Both the position numbers and the translations under genes were made by a program. Below, one piece after another: positions 41,236 to 49,520 of a stretch of 64,000 nt of DNA. Origin of the DNA: Sutcliffiella horikoshii DSM 8719 (GTDB lineage: Bacteria; Bacillota; Bacilli; Bacillales; Bacillaceae_I); contig LQXN01000063.1 of NCBI GenBank assembly GCA_001648575.1, positions 1 through 64,000 of the forward strand. The letters run 5' to 3'. The notes beneath the pieces were generated by a model. It did not search any database. It was not told where the DNA came from and was given only the letters and a program-made list of their open reading frames with translations. How positions within the stretch are numbered: the stretch's first letter is position 1; every line of letters begins with the position of its first letter.

Positions 41236-42852
41236 TTACCACGCTGCGATGCAGCCGTCGGTTCTTGGTTCGGTGCCGCCTGTGAGGGTGCCGGTTTTTG
41301 GGTCGCGCCAGATGATTTGGCCGCGGCCGAAGCTGCCTCCGTCGAGTGTGATATGGATGTTGTGGCCTTTGCGTTGGAGAGCTTGGGCCAGGTGTTGCGG
41401 GAAGTGGTGCTCGACGTGCACGGTTTTGTCTTCCATCCATTGCCATCTTGGTGCGTCCAGGGCAGCCTGCGGGTTGAGGTGGAAGTCGACGGTGTTCATG
41501 ACGACCTGCATGTGGCCCTGTGGCTGCATGTAGCCTCCCATGACGCCGAATGGTCCGACGGCTTCGTTGTCTTTTGTCAGGAAGCCAGGGATGATGGTGT
41601 GGTATGTTTTCTTTCCTGGTGCCAGCGCGTTTTCGTGTTCTGGGTCAAGGGAGAAGTCATGTCCCCTGTTTTGCAGGCCGATCCCAGTTCCTGGGACGAC
41701 GACACCCGACCCGAATCCCATGTAGTTGCTCTGGATAAAGGATACCATATTCCCTTCCCCATCTGCAGTTGCTAAATAGACGGTTCCTCCTTTTGGCGGA
41801 GTTCCGGGCTCTGGCGTAAGGGCTGTGTCGGTGATGAGGTCCCTTCTTTCTTTTGCAAAGGAATCGGACAGCAATTCTTCTGCGGTGTGGGTCATGGTCG
41901 TCGTATCTGAGACGTATTTCTTGGCGTCAGCGAATGCGAGCTTCATTGCTTCGATTTGTTTATGATAGGTTTCGAGACTGTCGCGTTCGGTGAAGGTCTC
42001 CTCTTTCAGCATGTTGAGTGCCATGAGGGCGACGATCCCTTGACCGTTCGGCGGGATTTCCCAGACGTCATAGCCTCTGTAATTGACTTTGATTGGCTGC
42101 ACCCATTCCGGTTGGTAGGCTGCAAGGTCTTCGTATGTAAGGAAGCCGTTGTGCTGTTTGGAGAAGTCAGCGATTCTATGGGCTAATTCACCGCGGTAGA
42201 AGGCTTCTCCGTTGGTTTCAGCGATTTGTCTTAGTGTGTCGGCGTGGCCTTTGGAGGACCAGATTTCCCCGATTTCAGGTGCACGGCCGTCTGGTGCAAA
42301 GGTTTCGAACCAGTGATTGAATTCTTCGGTCGTGCAGAATTTTTTATAGGCATTGTAGGCGCCCTTCCAATACTTGCCGAGTGTTGGTGAGATTGGGTAG
42401 CCTTTTTCTGCATAGTCTATGGCAGGCTGCAGCACTTCTGAGAGTGGTAGTTTGCCAAATTTCTTGGATAGCTCTGCCCAGGCGGATGGTGCTCCGGGAA
42501 CGGTCACCGGGATGAGGCCCATTTTCGGCATGGTGTCGTGGCCACGCTCTTTTACTTTATCGATGGAGATGGATTGTGGTGCTGGTCCGCTTGCGTTCAG
42601 GCCATGAAGCTCCCCTTTTGTCCAGACGAGTGCGAATGCGTCGCCCCCGATTCCGTTGGAGGTTGGTTCGACGACGGTCAGGCAGGCAGCGGTTGCGATG
42701 GCAGCATCAATGGCGTTGCCTCCTTTTTTCAGAATGTCGAGGCCAGCTTGTGCGGCTAGCGGCTGCGATGTGGCAACCATGCCGTTTTGGGCGAATACGG
42801 TGTTGCGCTGGGATGGGTACGGGTTGTTGAGATAGTCAAGTTTAAGTGTCAT
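41236..42852 (-). CDS. ywrD: Gamma-glutamyltransferase family protein (YwrD-like)
   Basis: A 538-residue Ntn-hydrolase proenzyme. The nucleophile Thr357 (PPKGGTVYLATADGEGNMVS) is where autocleavage would form the large and small subunits. PTSNGIGGDAFALVWTKG (about 63-80) and the small-subunit SFIQSNYMGFGSGVVVPGTG are family signatures. No signal peptide, unlike extracellular Ggt, so it is cytoplasmic; YwrD-type enzymes are of this kind. The substrate is uncertain (glutathione, gamma-glutamyl peptides or cephalosporin-like amides). It ends just before the 43-base tandem array. Confidence 0.9.
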   Translation of the reverse strand: MTLKLDYLNNPYPSQRNTVFAQNGMVATSQPLAAQAGLDILKKGGNAIDAAIATAACLTVVEPTSNGIGGDAFALVWTKGELHGLNASGPAPQSISIDKVKERGHDTMPKMGLIPVTVPGAPSAWAELSKKFGKLPLSEVLQPAIDYAEKGYPISPTLGKYWKGAYNAYKKFCTTEEFNHWFETFAPDGRAPEIGEIWSSKGHADTLRQIAETNGEAFYRGELAHRIADFSKQHNGFLTYEDLAAYQPEWVQPIKVNYRGYDVWEIPPNGQGIVALMALNMLKEETFTERDSLETYHKQIEAMKLAFADAKKYVSDTTTMTHTAEELLSDSFAKERRDLITDTALTPEPGTPPKGGTVYLATADGEGNMVSFIQSNYMGFGSGVVVPGTGIGLQNRGHDFSLDPEHENALAPGKKTYHTIIPGFLTKDNEAVGPFGVMGGYMQPQGHMQVVMNTVDFHLNPQAALDAPRWQWMEDKTVHVEHHFPQHLAQALQRKGHNIHITLDGGSFGRGQIIWRDPKTGTLTGGTEPRTDGCIAAW

Positions 42853-42910
42853 TTGTTGATCCCCCTATTATTTCGTTATGCGAATTATTTTCTATTATAC
42901 GTAATTTTCT

Positions 42911-43507
42911 TTATTTTTTCAAAATAAGAAATTTTGCTTTGTTGTTGGGGGTGAAATGGATTCTGGTGTTCGGAGTGTTGACGTATTGTGGGTAGGATCC
43001 TTCGTGGTGGGTGGTGGAAAAGTATTTCAGGATGTCTTTTGTTGTGACGAGGGGGTCGTGTTGGTTGTTGTAGAGGTATTGCTTGTAGCTGCTGAACGGA
43101 TAGTCTTCGGGGTTATGGACCATTTTGGCGGCGACCGGGTTGAGATGAATGTATTTGCTGACGTCGATCTGGTAATCGATTTCGTTGATGATGCGGGATT
43201 TGAATCTTCCTTCTAGGACGTGGCCTGTGAGCTTGTATTTGCGGTTAATGTACTGGGCGTATTTGGTGTTGATTTTCTGCATGATGAGGCTGATGTGGGT
43301 GGTTTCTGTTTCTATTAGCAGGTGGGTGTGGTTGGTCATAATGCAGTAGGCATGTAGTTTGAACGGGTATTTGTACTTGATTTCGAGGAGAATGCGCTTG
43401 TAGGTTTGATAATCTTTTGGTTCAAAGAAGATGACGCTTCGGCGGTTTCCTCTGGTGGTGACGTGGTACATGGCTCCGGGGAACCAGATCCTTGGGTTTC
43501 TTGGCAT
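42911..43507 (-). CDS. RAYT-type REP-associated Y1/HUH transposase
   Basis: A 198-residue Y1-family protein. MPRNPRIWFPGAMYHVTTRG is the typical N-terminus, MTNHTHLLI (about 74-82) is the HUH metal site, and VSKYIHLNPVAAKMV (about 129-143) carries the catalytic-Tyr region, with FSSYKQYL after it. Such single-copy enzymes nick single-stranded DNA and are linked to REP palindromes rather than to their own insertion sequence. AAGGAG lies about ten bases before the ATG at 43507. The frame runs open for 73 more codons upstream but crosses two REP-like palindromes. Two exact copies of GGGTCWGACCC lie within 200 bases upstream. Confidence 0.88.
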   Translation of the reverse strand: MPRNPRIWFPGAMYHVTTRGNRRSVIFFEPKDYQTYKRILLEIKYKYPFKLHAYCIMTNHTHLLIETETTHISLIMQKINTKYAQYINRKYKLTGHVLEGRFKSRIINEIDYQIDVSKYIHLNPVAAKMVHNPEDYPFSSYKQYLYNNQHDPLVTTKDILKYFSTTHHEGSYPQYVNTPNTRIHFTPNNKAKFLILKK

Positions 43508-43605
43508 GTAGATGGTACTCCTTTCGGGGATGGGATTGGGGTTAGGGTTGTGTGGGATGCTGGTTGGTGGAGAGGGTTCGACATGTTGGGTGAAAATCCT
43601 TTGGG

Positions 43606-43699
43606 GGTCAGACCCCTTTTCGTCCGCCAAATTCCGACACATTTCCTTACTTAGGTTGTATTCGTGATGAAGGGGGGAATTCCTGCTGGGGTCTGACCC
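43606..43699. repeat. Two REP-like palindromes upstream of the RAYT gene (43606-43616 and 43689-43699)
   Basis: Exact GGGTCAGACCC and GGGTCTGACCC in opposite sense, 83 bases apart, inside TTTGGGGGTCAGACCCCTTTT and GCTGGGGTCTGACCCCCTTT. They lie within 200 bases of the RAYT start codon, the usual place for REP sequences tied to their transposase. Confidence 0.85.
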
Positions 43700-43732
43700 C
43701 CTTTTTGAAAAAAATTTATTGGGCATAAAAAT

Positions 43733-43761
43733 ACCGCCAAACGGTACCTGCGTTTGGCGGT
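43733..43761. terminator. Strong hairpin
   Basis: ACCGCCAAACG pairs with CGTTTGGCGGT around GTACCTG. On the minus strand it is followed by ATTTTTATG, so it may be a second terminator downstream of spoIIQ. Confidence 0.6.
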
Positions 43762-43883
43762 TGAGACATTCTCTGATTTTGTGCGCTGTTGTGTTGTTTG
43801 TGTATCGGTATTGTTAGTATACCCGGGGAGGCTTGGTTTTATTCCTGGGTGGGGGTGGAATGTGGATAAAAATTTTTAATAGA

Positions 43884-43930
43884 AAAAGAGCAGCTTTCCG
43901 GGATTGTTGCCCGTTTGTAAGCTGCTCTTT
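43884..43930 (-). terminator. Terminator of spoIIQ
   Basis: AAAGAGCAGCTT and AAGCTGCTCTTT form a 12-base stem; the minus-strand tail is TTTCTATT. Confidence 0.8.
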
Positions 43931-43982
43931 GGCTCAATAGAGTTTATCGTTCTAGCATTTATTTTATCAACAAGACTTTTTG

Positions 43983-44840
43983 TTATGTTAGATAGCTAAC
44001 GGATTCTTCTTTTTCTTCATCAGAAGATCCTTCGTCGCCGTCTTTGTCTTCTCCATCTTCAGGCTTGTCTTCGCCTTCTGCAGGAGTTTCTTCTTTTTCT
44101 TGTTCACCAGCCGGCTCGCTTCCTTCTTCAGAAGCTTGTCCTTCTTCCTCTAATAGAGAAGTCACTGGTTTGTTAAAAAAGCTGATCGGATTCACTGCTA
44201 CATTGTCTTTGCGGATTTCAAAGTGAACATGTACTGAGTCTTTGTTCAGTTTGTTCGTGTGAGCTTTAGCGATTGTGGAACCTTGTTCTACAAAATCATT
44301 GACCTTCACTTGTACGTCCTTCAATGATTGATAGATTGTTTTCACACCATCTAAATGCTCGATTTCTACCACATTACCTAGGATTGGGTCGTTTTCAACA
44401 TGCGTTACTGTTCCACTTAGGGATGCAACTACATCGAAAGTTTCGCCGTCTTTCATTACGATATCGATACCTGTGTTTGGTTGGTATCTTCCATTGTATT
44501 CAATGAAAGCAGCCTCTTGCTCATCCTTAGATCCATTTTCATCCCAGAATGGCTTTTGGATCAAAGATGAGTTTACGTCCGTTACCGGCATCACAAAGTT
44601 TTCAACCGGGCTGTTTACTTCAACGGAATCTTGATCTCCGTATGAGTTGTTAGGCCCTTGTCCTGGTTGTGCGCTGTTTCCTGGATTACCATCTGTTTCA
44701 CTACCTGCTTGGAACATTAAAACCGCTGTCAAAATGATTGCCGCGCACCCTAGATAGATTGCTGGGAACACCCAACGCTTTTTCATTAAGCGTTGCCAAT
44801 TTGAATTTTGAGAAGTCCGTTTCTTTTCTTCCTCTCTCAT
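43983..44840 (-). CDS. spoIIQ: Forespore protein SpoIIQ
   Basis: A 285-residue forespore membrane protein that pairs with SpoIIIAH across the engulfment septum. One membrane helix lies at about residues 26-45, then a linker and a LytM-like M23 domain (about 118-215). The first zinc His is lost (QPNTGIDIVM in place of HxxxxD) while the later HVHFEIR remains, so it is a non-catalytic scaffold, as in B. subtilis. The tail (about 225-285) is unusually long and acidic, mostly Glu, Asp and Gly. Expected to be read by sigma-F in the forespore; I could not place that promoter with confidence. Confidence 0.93.
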   Translation of the reverse strand: MREEEKKRTSQNSNWQRLMKKRWVFPAIYLGCAAIILTAVLMFQAGSETDGNPGNSAQPGQGPNNSYGDQDSVEVNSPVENFVMPVTDVNSSLIQKPFWDENGSKDEQEAAFIEYNGRYQPNTGIDIVMKDGETFDVVASLSGTVTHVENDPILGNVVEIEHLDGVKTIYQSLKDVQVKVNDFVEQGSTIAKAHTNKLNKDSVHVHFEIRKDNVAVNPISFFNKPVTSLLEEEGQASEEGSEPAGEQEKEETPAEGEDKPEDGEDKDGDEGSSDEEKEESVSYLT

Positions 44841-44976
44841 TGTATCATCACCTCAGCAATCATTCTGAACAGATTCCGAGAATAATATACATCTGGTGTG
44901 AAAAAAAATTTTGAAATGCTTATTTTCCTTCATTGTGGTGGGTTTTATGCATGGGGATGGAAAAAAGTTTGTAAAG

Positions 44977-45060
44977 GGGTCAGACCCCGGCAGGAGCCGG
45001 GGTCTGACGGGTGAACCTCTATTCGACGTAGAAGAGGAAAATCCTTTGGGGGTCTGACCC
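44977..45060. repeat. REPIN-like pair plus a third REP-like palindrome
   Basis: GGGTCAGACCC at 44977-44987 and an inverted partner GGGTCTGACGG at about 45000-45010 enclose CGGCAGGAGCCG. Together GGGGTCAGACCCCGGC and GCCGGGGTCTGAC form one long hairpin. A further exact copy, GGGTCTGACCC, lies at 45050-45060, between spoIIQ and spoIID. Confidence 0.75.
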
Positions 45061-45090
45061 CCAAAGAAAATTTTTTTCTCTCTCCCCTCT

Positions 45091-46119
45091 CTATTTCTTC
45101 GCAGTAACTTTGTTTAGGTATTGGTCTGCGCTAGCGATTTGGACGTCTTTGTAGTAGTGGGAGATGATTTGGGTGTAGCTTTTACCTTCTAGGGCCATGC
45201 CGTTGGCGCCGTATTGGCTCATGCCTACTCCGTGGCCGAAGCCTTTGGTGGTGATGATGATATTGTCGCCTTTTCGCTCCCAGTTGAAGTCGCTAGATCG
45301 CAGTTTGAGGGTGTCACGCACTTCACGGCCTGAGAGCTGCTTGCCGTTTATGTCTACGGTGCTGACACGGTTCCCAGTTGTTCGCGCAATGATCTTCCCT
45401 ACCGCTCCGTCGTTCCCTAGTGTGACGCCCAGCATAGATTGGAACTCCTGAACAGTTAGTGTCACCTGGCTCAAGTATTTCTCGGAGTCGACATCCCATG
45501 GACTTTCCACGCTCCGTAAATATGGTATTTCGTTTGGCCAATATTCTTCTGAGTTTTCGGTATAGCCATTGCTTGTAGAAAAGTAACTTGCAACGATCGG
45601 GGCATTATTATAAGTAAGGACGTTTCCGGCCGTCTCGGCCACCGCCTGTTTTATTTTCTCCATTTTCCAATCAAAATCACCAGAATCCCATATTGCTTTT
45701 AGTTCTTCAGGGCTTTTATATACTTGATGCTGCTCCGTATCCGTTACGTCTGCACCATTTGGCGTACCTAGCTTTTCGTCTGCCAGAAGCTGCCTTAATA
45801 TATACGTGCGCGCGGCCAGTGCTTGAGCTTTCAATGCCTCTAGCTCAAAATCGGCTGGCATCTCTGAAGCGACCACTCCGACAATATAATCTTCTAAAGG
45901 GATATTCTCAATCATTTCTTGCTTATGGCGATACACAGCCACATCAATCGGGGATTCAGCCACTTCCACTTGTGTTTGGACTTCTTGCTTCGTTTTGAGT
46001 TCTTCTGCCAGCTGACCGCTTTCCTTATCGACAAACGGCATGACTAACAAAGTGGGGACCATTAATACCATGACAAATAGGACAGAAGTGAGTACGATAA
46101 TTGGTTTCAAGTTTCTCAT
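45091..46119 (-). CDS. spoIID: Stage II sporulation protein D
   Basis: A 342-residue peptidoglycan lytic transglycosylase that removes septal wall during engulfment. An N-terminal membrane anchor occupies about residues 8-28. [20 protein letters not shown] (about 83-102) holds the catalytic Glu (Glu86 in my count), followed by [29 protein letters not shown] near the C-terminus is the second conserved motif. GGAGG lies nine bases before the ATG. It is downstream of murA in the same direction, though not tightly linked, as in B. subtilis. Confidence 0.95.
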   Translation of the reverse strand: MRNLKPIIVLTSVLFVMVLMVPTLLVMPFVDKESGQLAEELKTKQEVQTQVEVAESPIDVAVYRHKQEMIENIPLEDYIVGVVASEMPADFELEALKAQALAARTYILRQLLADEKLGTPNGADVTDTEQHQVYKSPEELKAIWDSGDFDWKMEKIKQAVAETAGNVLTYNNAPIVASYFSTSNGYTENSEEYWPNEIPYLRSVESPWDVDSEKYLSQVTLTVQEFQSMLGVTLGNDGAVGKIIARTTGNRVSTVDINGKQLSGREVRDTLKLRSSDFNWERKGDNIIITTKGFGHGVGMSQYGANGMALEGKSYTQIISHYYKDVQIASADQYLNKVTAKK

Positions 46120-46421
46120 AGCGCCGAGCCTCCGATAACAATAAAGTAGTAGGTTGTTGATAGTTGGATACCTTTACTCTTTCATTCTTATGGGAGCGGA
46201 CAAGCAATTATGACTAAAAAGTGGGCAGGTTTGCACGAGATCCGCCCTAAATGTTAAAGCAGGATATTAGAGCCCCACAGCGCAAAAAATACCTATAAAT
46301 ATCTATATTATATATACATAATCCGCCACTTTCAGAAATTTCCTCCCTAAACATCAAAAAAACAGGTCTGATAGAAAAAAAGAAGGAATATTAATAAGTA
46401 GTGAGAAATCTTTTTAAAAAA

Positions 46422-46451
46422 GTTCCTTCGGGGGTCAGACCCCCGAAGGAA
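46422..46451. repeat. Perfect hairpin built on a REP-like palindrome
   Basis: TTCCTTCGGGGGTC pairs with GACCCCCGAAGGAA around a single A, an almost uninterrupted 29-base palindrome with GGGTCAGACCC at its centre. A run of A before it may allow termination of minus-strand transcripts. Confidence 0.8.
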
Positions 46452-46502
46452 TTTCCGCCATCATGTCGAAGTGGCCCCTCGCATTATGAAAAAAAAACAG
46501 AA

Positions 46503-46537
46503 AAAGGGTCAGACCCCTAAAGGAGTCTGACCCTTGA
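46503..46537 (-). terminator. Terminator of murA, made of inverted REP-like halves
   Basis: AAGGGTCAGAC and GTCTGACCCTT form the stem, CCCCTAAAGGA the loop. On the minus strand it is followed by TTTTTCTG. The arms are the two halves of the GGGTCWGACCC family. Confidence 0.8.
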
Positions 46538-46580
46538 TGTAGAATATTATTATATGATTGGCTATTTTAGTGTATGTTGG

Positions 46581-47885
46581 TTAGGCTTCTTTGATTTGCT
46601 CTAGGATGATTGTTTGTTCTTCTTCCATGGAGCTTACGCGTTCGATGTCCGCGCCTAGTGCTGCCAGTTTGTTGTGGAAGTTTACGTATCCACGATCTAA
46701 GTGTTTTAGTTCGGTTACACGAGTGTATCCGTCAGCAATCAATCCTGCTAGGGTTAATGCTGCTGCTGCACGTAGGTCTGTTGCCGCCACTTCTGCGCCT
46801 TGTAGTTTTGAAGGTCCATTGACGACAACGGAGCGTCCTTCGATTTTAATGTCGCCGTTCATACGACGGAACTCTTCTACATGCATGAAGCGATTTTCAA
46901 ACACTGTTTCAGTGATCATGCTAGTGCCTTCTGCCGCTAACAATAAGGACATCATTTGGGATTGCATATCAGTCGGGAATCCTGGGTGAGGCATCGTTTT
47001 GATGTCGATTGATTTTAGCTTCTCCGGTCCGATAACTCGTAATCCGTTTTTCACTTCTTCAAACTTAACGCCCATTTCTTCCATTTTTGCGATTAAAGAG
47101 CTGGAATGTTCCGGCACTGCGCCTTCGACGATAACGTCTCCACCTGTGATTGCAGCTGCTACCATGAATGTACCTGCTTCAATGCGGTCAGGGATGATGT
47201 TGTGTTGGCATCCGTGTAATTCGGAAACACCTTCGATTCGGATGGTTCCAGTACCTGCTCCGCGAACTTTCGCTCCCATGGAGTTCAAGAAGTTCGCCAA
47301 GTCAACGATTTCAGGTTCTTTTGCAACGTTTTCCATGATTGTTGTACCTTCAGCAAGTGTTGCCGCCATCATGATGTTTTCTGTTGCCCCCACACTCGGG
47401 AAGTCCAGATATATTTTCGCGCCTTGTAATCTTCCGTCTACTTCGGCATCGATATAACCATTTCCAACTTTTACTTTCGCACCCATCGCTTCGAATCCTT
47501 TTAAATGCTGGTCGATAGGTCTTGAACCGATTGCACAGCCTCCAGGTAAAGCAATTTGCGCTTTCCCGTTACGTGCAAGCAGTGATCCCATTACAAGTAC
47601 GGATGCACGCATTTTACGTACATACTCGAATGGTGCTTCTGTGTGTAGCTCTCTTGTTGCATCGACAATTATACGATTATTTTCAAAATCAACATCGGCA
47701 TTTAAATAACGCAAAACCTCGTTAATCGTATAAACGTCGGAGAGCTCAGGTACATCTAAGATTTCGCATTTGCCTTTGCTAGCTAATAAAGTTGCGGCGA
47801 TAACAGGTAATACTGCATTTTTGGCACCTTCTACTTTCACAGTACCTTTTAACCTTTGTCCGCCGCGGACGATGATTTTTTCCAA
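46581..47885 (-). CDS. murA: UDP-N-acetylglucosamine 1-carboxyvinyltransferase
   Basis: A 434-residue enolpyruvyl transferase for the first committed step of peptidoglycan synthesis; fosfomycin blocks it. The active-site loop is [15 protein letters not shown] with Cys117. [17 protein letters not shown] at the start and [20 protein letters not shown] (about 365-384) are the family signature. The start is TTG with GGAGGGG before it. Length and context (ywmB upstream, spoIID downstream) match the murAA type rather than murAB. Confidence 0.96.
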   Translation of the reverse strand: MEKIIVRGGQRLKGTVKVEGAKNAVLPVIAATLLASKGKCEILDVPELSDVYTINEVLRYLNADVDFENNRIIVDATRELHTEAPFEYVRKMRASVLVMGSLLARNGKAQIALPGGCAIGSRPIDQHLKGFEAMGAKVKVGNGYIDAEVDGRLQGAKIYLDFPSVGATENIMMAATLAEGTTIMENVAKEPEIVDLANFLNSMGAKVRGAGTGTIRIEGVSELHGCQHNIIPDRIEAGTFMVAAAITGGDVIVEGAVPEHSSSLIAKMEEMGVKFEEVKNGLRVIGPEKLKSIDIKTMPHPGFPTDMQSQMMSLLLAAEGTSMITETVFENRFMHVEEFRRMNGDIKIEGRSVVVNGPSKLQGAEVAATDLRAAAALTLAGLIADGYTRVTELKHLDRGYVNFHNKLAALGADIERVSSMEEEQTIILEQIKEA

Positions 47886-47917
47886 AACGTTCCCCTCCGC
47901 GTCTTATATTCTATATA

Positions 47918-48742
47918 TTAATATTCAACAGTTATAATTGGCGTGCCTACAATCACGGTAGTCTTATCGCCCATTCCTTGTGTTCGTAACCCAATTTGTA
48001 AGTTCATATTTCCCTGATGTGTTGGAAGAACATTATCCCACGCTTCAGTATATGCGGAAACGGAAACAAAGTTATCCTCCCTAACTTCTTCAATTACTTG
48101 AGCTGAAAACGAGTCTAGCAAAATTTTTGTCGTATTTTGCAAACTATCTTTCATTTTATCACTGAAATCGCCGACCATACAACTAAATATTTCAAAGTTT
48201 TCATGAGAAATATTGGTAAGATCCGAATGGAAGTCGTTTATTATCTCTGCTGCTGCGTCATCCTTCCAGCCATACCCTGTGACCTCATACAATACATACG
48301 AACTCGGGGATGTCTTTGTGTCGGTTGTGATGAGTTGAAGGGTCTCTTCTTGTTTTAAAAAATCATTATAATAAGTCCCAACTGCTTTCCATTGGTCCCC
48401 TTCTTCCATCACATTCCAACTTAGATGGCCCATATTCTGTTTTAAACGATTTAGCTCTTTTTGAAAAGTGACTAAATCCCTAATTTTATAGACGTTCATC
48501 CGCCCATAAAGTTTCCATTCTGTGATATTTATTTTTTCTTTTTGAAAAACTTCAGCGATCTCAAGTATCTCAGTACTGATATCGGTTGGTAATTGAGCTC
48601 TGCTTCTTTCATTCCCAAGAATTACCCCCGTAAAACATATTAAAAAAATAAAAACTAGTCCTATCAATCTATTAATAAAAATGGGCAACCTCTTTTCCCC
48701 CACTTTTGCATTAGTCGTTACACCCTTAGAACCACTCCACAT
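47918..48742 (-). CDS. ywmB: YwmB family protein
   Basis: A 274-residue protein with one N-terminal membrane helix or signal sequence (about residues 22-42, RLIGLVFIFLICFTGVILGN) and an extracellular alpha/beta domain. Families of this kind are labelled TATA-box-binding-like by fold only. The position directly upstream of murA is the B. subtilis ywmB order. ITEWKLYGRM and VLYEVTGYGW are the recognisable segments, and the protein ends TPIITVEY. I start at the ATG at 48742 with AAAGGGG ten bases upstream; the frame extends to a TTG at 48784 without a site. Role unknown. Confidence 0.85.
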   Translation of the reverse strand: MWSGSKGVTTNAKVGEKRLPIFINRLIGLVFIFLICFTGVILGNERSRAQLPTDISTEILEIAEVFQKEKINITEWKLYGRMNVYKIRDLVTFQKELNRLKQNMGHLSWNVMEEGDQWKAVGTYYNDFLKQEETLQLITTDTKTSPSSYVLYEVTGYGWKDDAAAEIINDFHSDLTNISHENFEIFSCMVGDFSDKMKDSLQNTTKILLDSFSAQVIEEVREDNFVSVSAYTEAWDNVLPTHQGNMNLQIGLRTQGMGDKTTVIVGTPIITVEY

Positions 48743-48865
48743 TTCCCCCACGCCCCTTTGCTTGTTACTAACTATTGTGGCCAAGGCGGAGGTCAGAGAT
48801 ACATAGGATCTTTCGTCAAAAACTTTGAGCTTTTGTAAGCTTTTTGAACTTTTTTAGCTTTTTGG

Positions 48866-48876
48866 GGGTCAGACCC
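48866..48876. repeat. REP-like palindrome
   Basis: Exact GGGTCAGACCC within TTTTTGGGGGTCAGACCCCGGC, upstream of ywmB. Confidence 0.8.
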
Positions 48877-49125
48877 CGGCAGGGATTTTAGCTTTCATGT
48901 AGAAGGGCGCAAACAAAGGGATTTAAAGATTGGGTGGATGCCTTTGGGGTTGTCGATTTTGGGGGAGGTTTGTCGGATGGCTTGTATTTGGTGGGGTTTG
49001 GATAGTTTTTGGGGTTTTCTGGACAGTATTTTTGATTTGTCCGCTTGTATTTAGCGTTTTTCCGCTTGTATTCTCCGTTCAGTAGCGGTTTGGGGCATTG
49101 TTAAATCAAGCAATCAACTAAAAAA

Positions 49126-49146
49126 CCAGGGGACCTCTTCCCCTGG
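49126..49146 (-). terminator. Terminator of the DUF1146 gene
   Basis: CCAGGGG pairs with CCCCTGG around ACCTCTT; the minus-strand tail is TTTTTTAG. It lies about 20 bases past the stop codon. Confidence 0.85.
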
Positions 49147-49166
49147 CATGTTCAAAGCATAGATTT

Positions 49167-49397
49167 TCACCAGATCATCGGCAGGCGTTGGGATAGGAAT
49201 ATGTAGTCCAGGAAGAAGTTGCTGACGGTGGATCCGATGGCGATGGTGACCAGGATCAGCAGCAGTCTGATTTGGATGATTTTGTTGGGTTTCATCCATT
49301 TTTCGTATTGGACTGCTTGGAGTGCCCACCAGGTGATGCTGATGAAAAGCAGGTGTGAGATGATGCTGACGAGTGCTTGTACTCCGATATCTACCAT
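49167..49397 (-). CDS. ywzB: DUF1146 family small membrane protein (YwzB-like)
   Basis: A 76-residue protein with two membrane helices (about 5-27 and 44-66). The conserved core is WWALQAVQYEKW, the mid-loop KPNKIIQIRLLLILVTIAIG and the ending NFFLDYIFLSQRLPMIW. This is the DUF1146/YwzB family, found in nearly all Bacillaceae next to the ATPase, complex I and murA region. A GGAGG sits before the ATG. It is expressed alone with its own terminator. Function unknown. Confidence 0.9.
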   Translation of the reverse strand: MVDIGVQALVSIISHLLFISITWWALQAVQYEKWMKPNKIIQIRLLLILVTIAIGSTVSNFFLDYIFLSQRLPMIW

Positions 49398-49456
49398 TGT
49401 TTGATCAGCCTCCTTTTATATTTCAAGAAAGTTTCTTCCTATAATAAATCATAAAA

Positions 49457-49482
49457 AAGAAGGAGCTTGAAAACCCCTTCTT
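49457..49482 (-). terminator. Terminator of the nuo operon
   Basis: AAGAAGG and CCTTCTT form the stem; the minus-strand tail is TTTTTTATG. It lies about 40 bases downstream of nuoN. Confidence 0.8.
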
Positions 49483-49520
49483 TCTTATTAAATCATAGAT
49501 TGCATTATACTGACAATCTG

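Larger units (their letters stand above)
46120..46580. other. Intergenic region between murA and spoIID
   Basis: About 460 bases without a supported gene. It holds a perfect 29-base hairpin centred on a REP-like palindrome at 46422-46451 and the murA terminator at 46503-46537, built from two half-palindromes. The remaining part is AT-rich; a sigma-E promoter for spoIID would be expected near 46130-46170 but I cannot place it. Confidence 0.5.
48743..49166. other. Intergenic region with short repeats
   Basis: It holds a REP-like palindrome at 48866-48876, a stretch at 49020-49085 in which TCCGCTTGTATT occurs twice with other TTGT/TCCG variants, and a terminator at 49126-49146. No supported coding frame. 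Confidence 0.5.

Noticed and set aside
42911-43507. A complete IS200/IS605 insertion sequence
   Set aside because: No TnpB gene, no left and right end hairpins bounding the gene, and the protein has the RAYT-type length and start.
43508-43726. N-terminal extension of the RAYT frame to 43726
   Set aside because: The extra 73 codons cross two palindromes, are Pro/Asn/Ser-rich and lack a ribosome binding site; the ATG at 43507 has AAGGAG and fits the family start.
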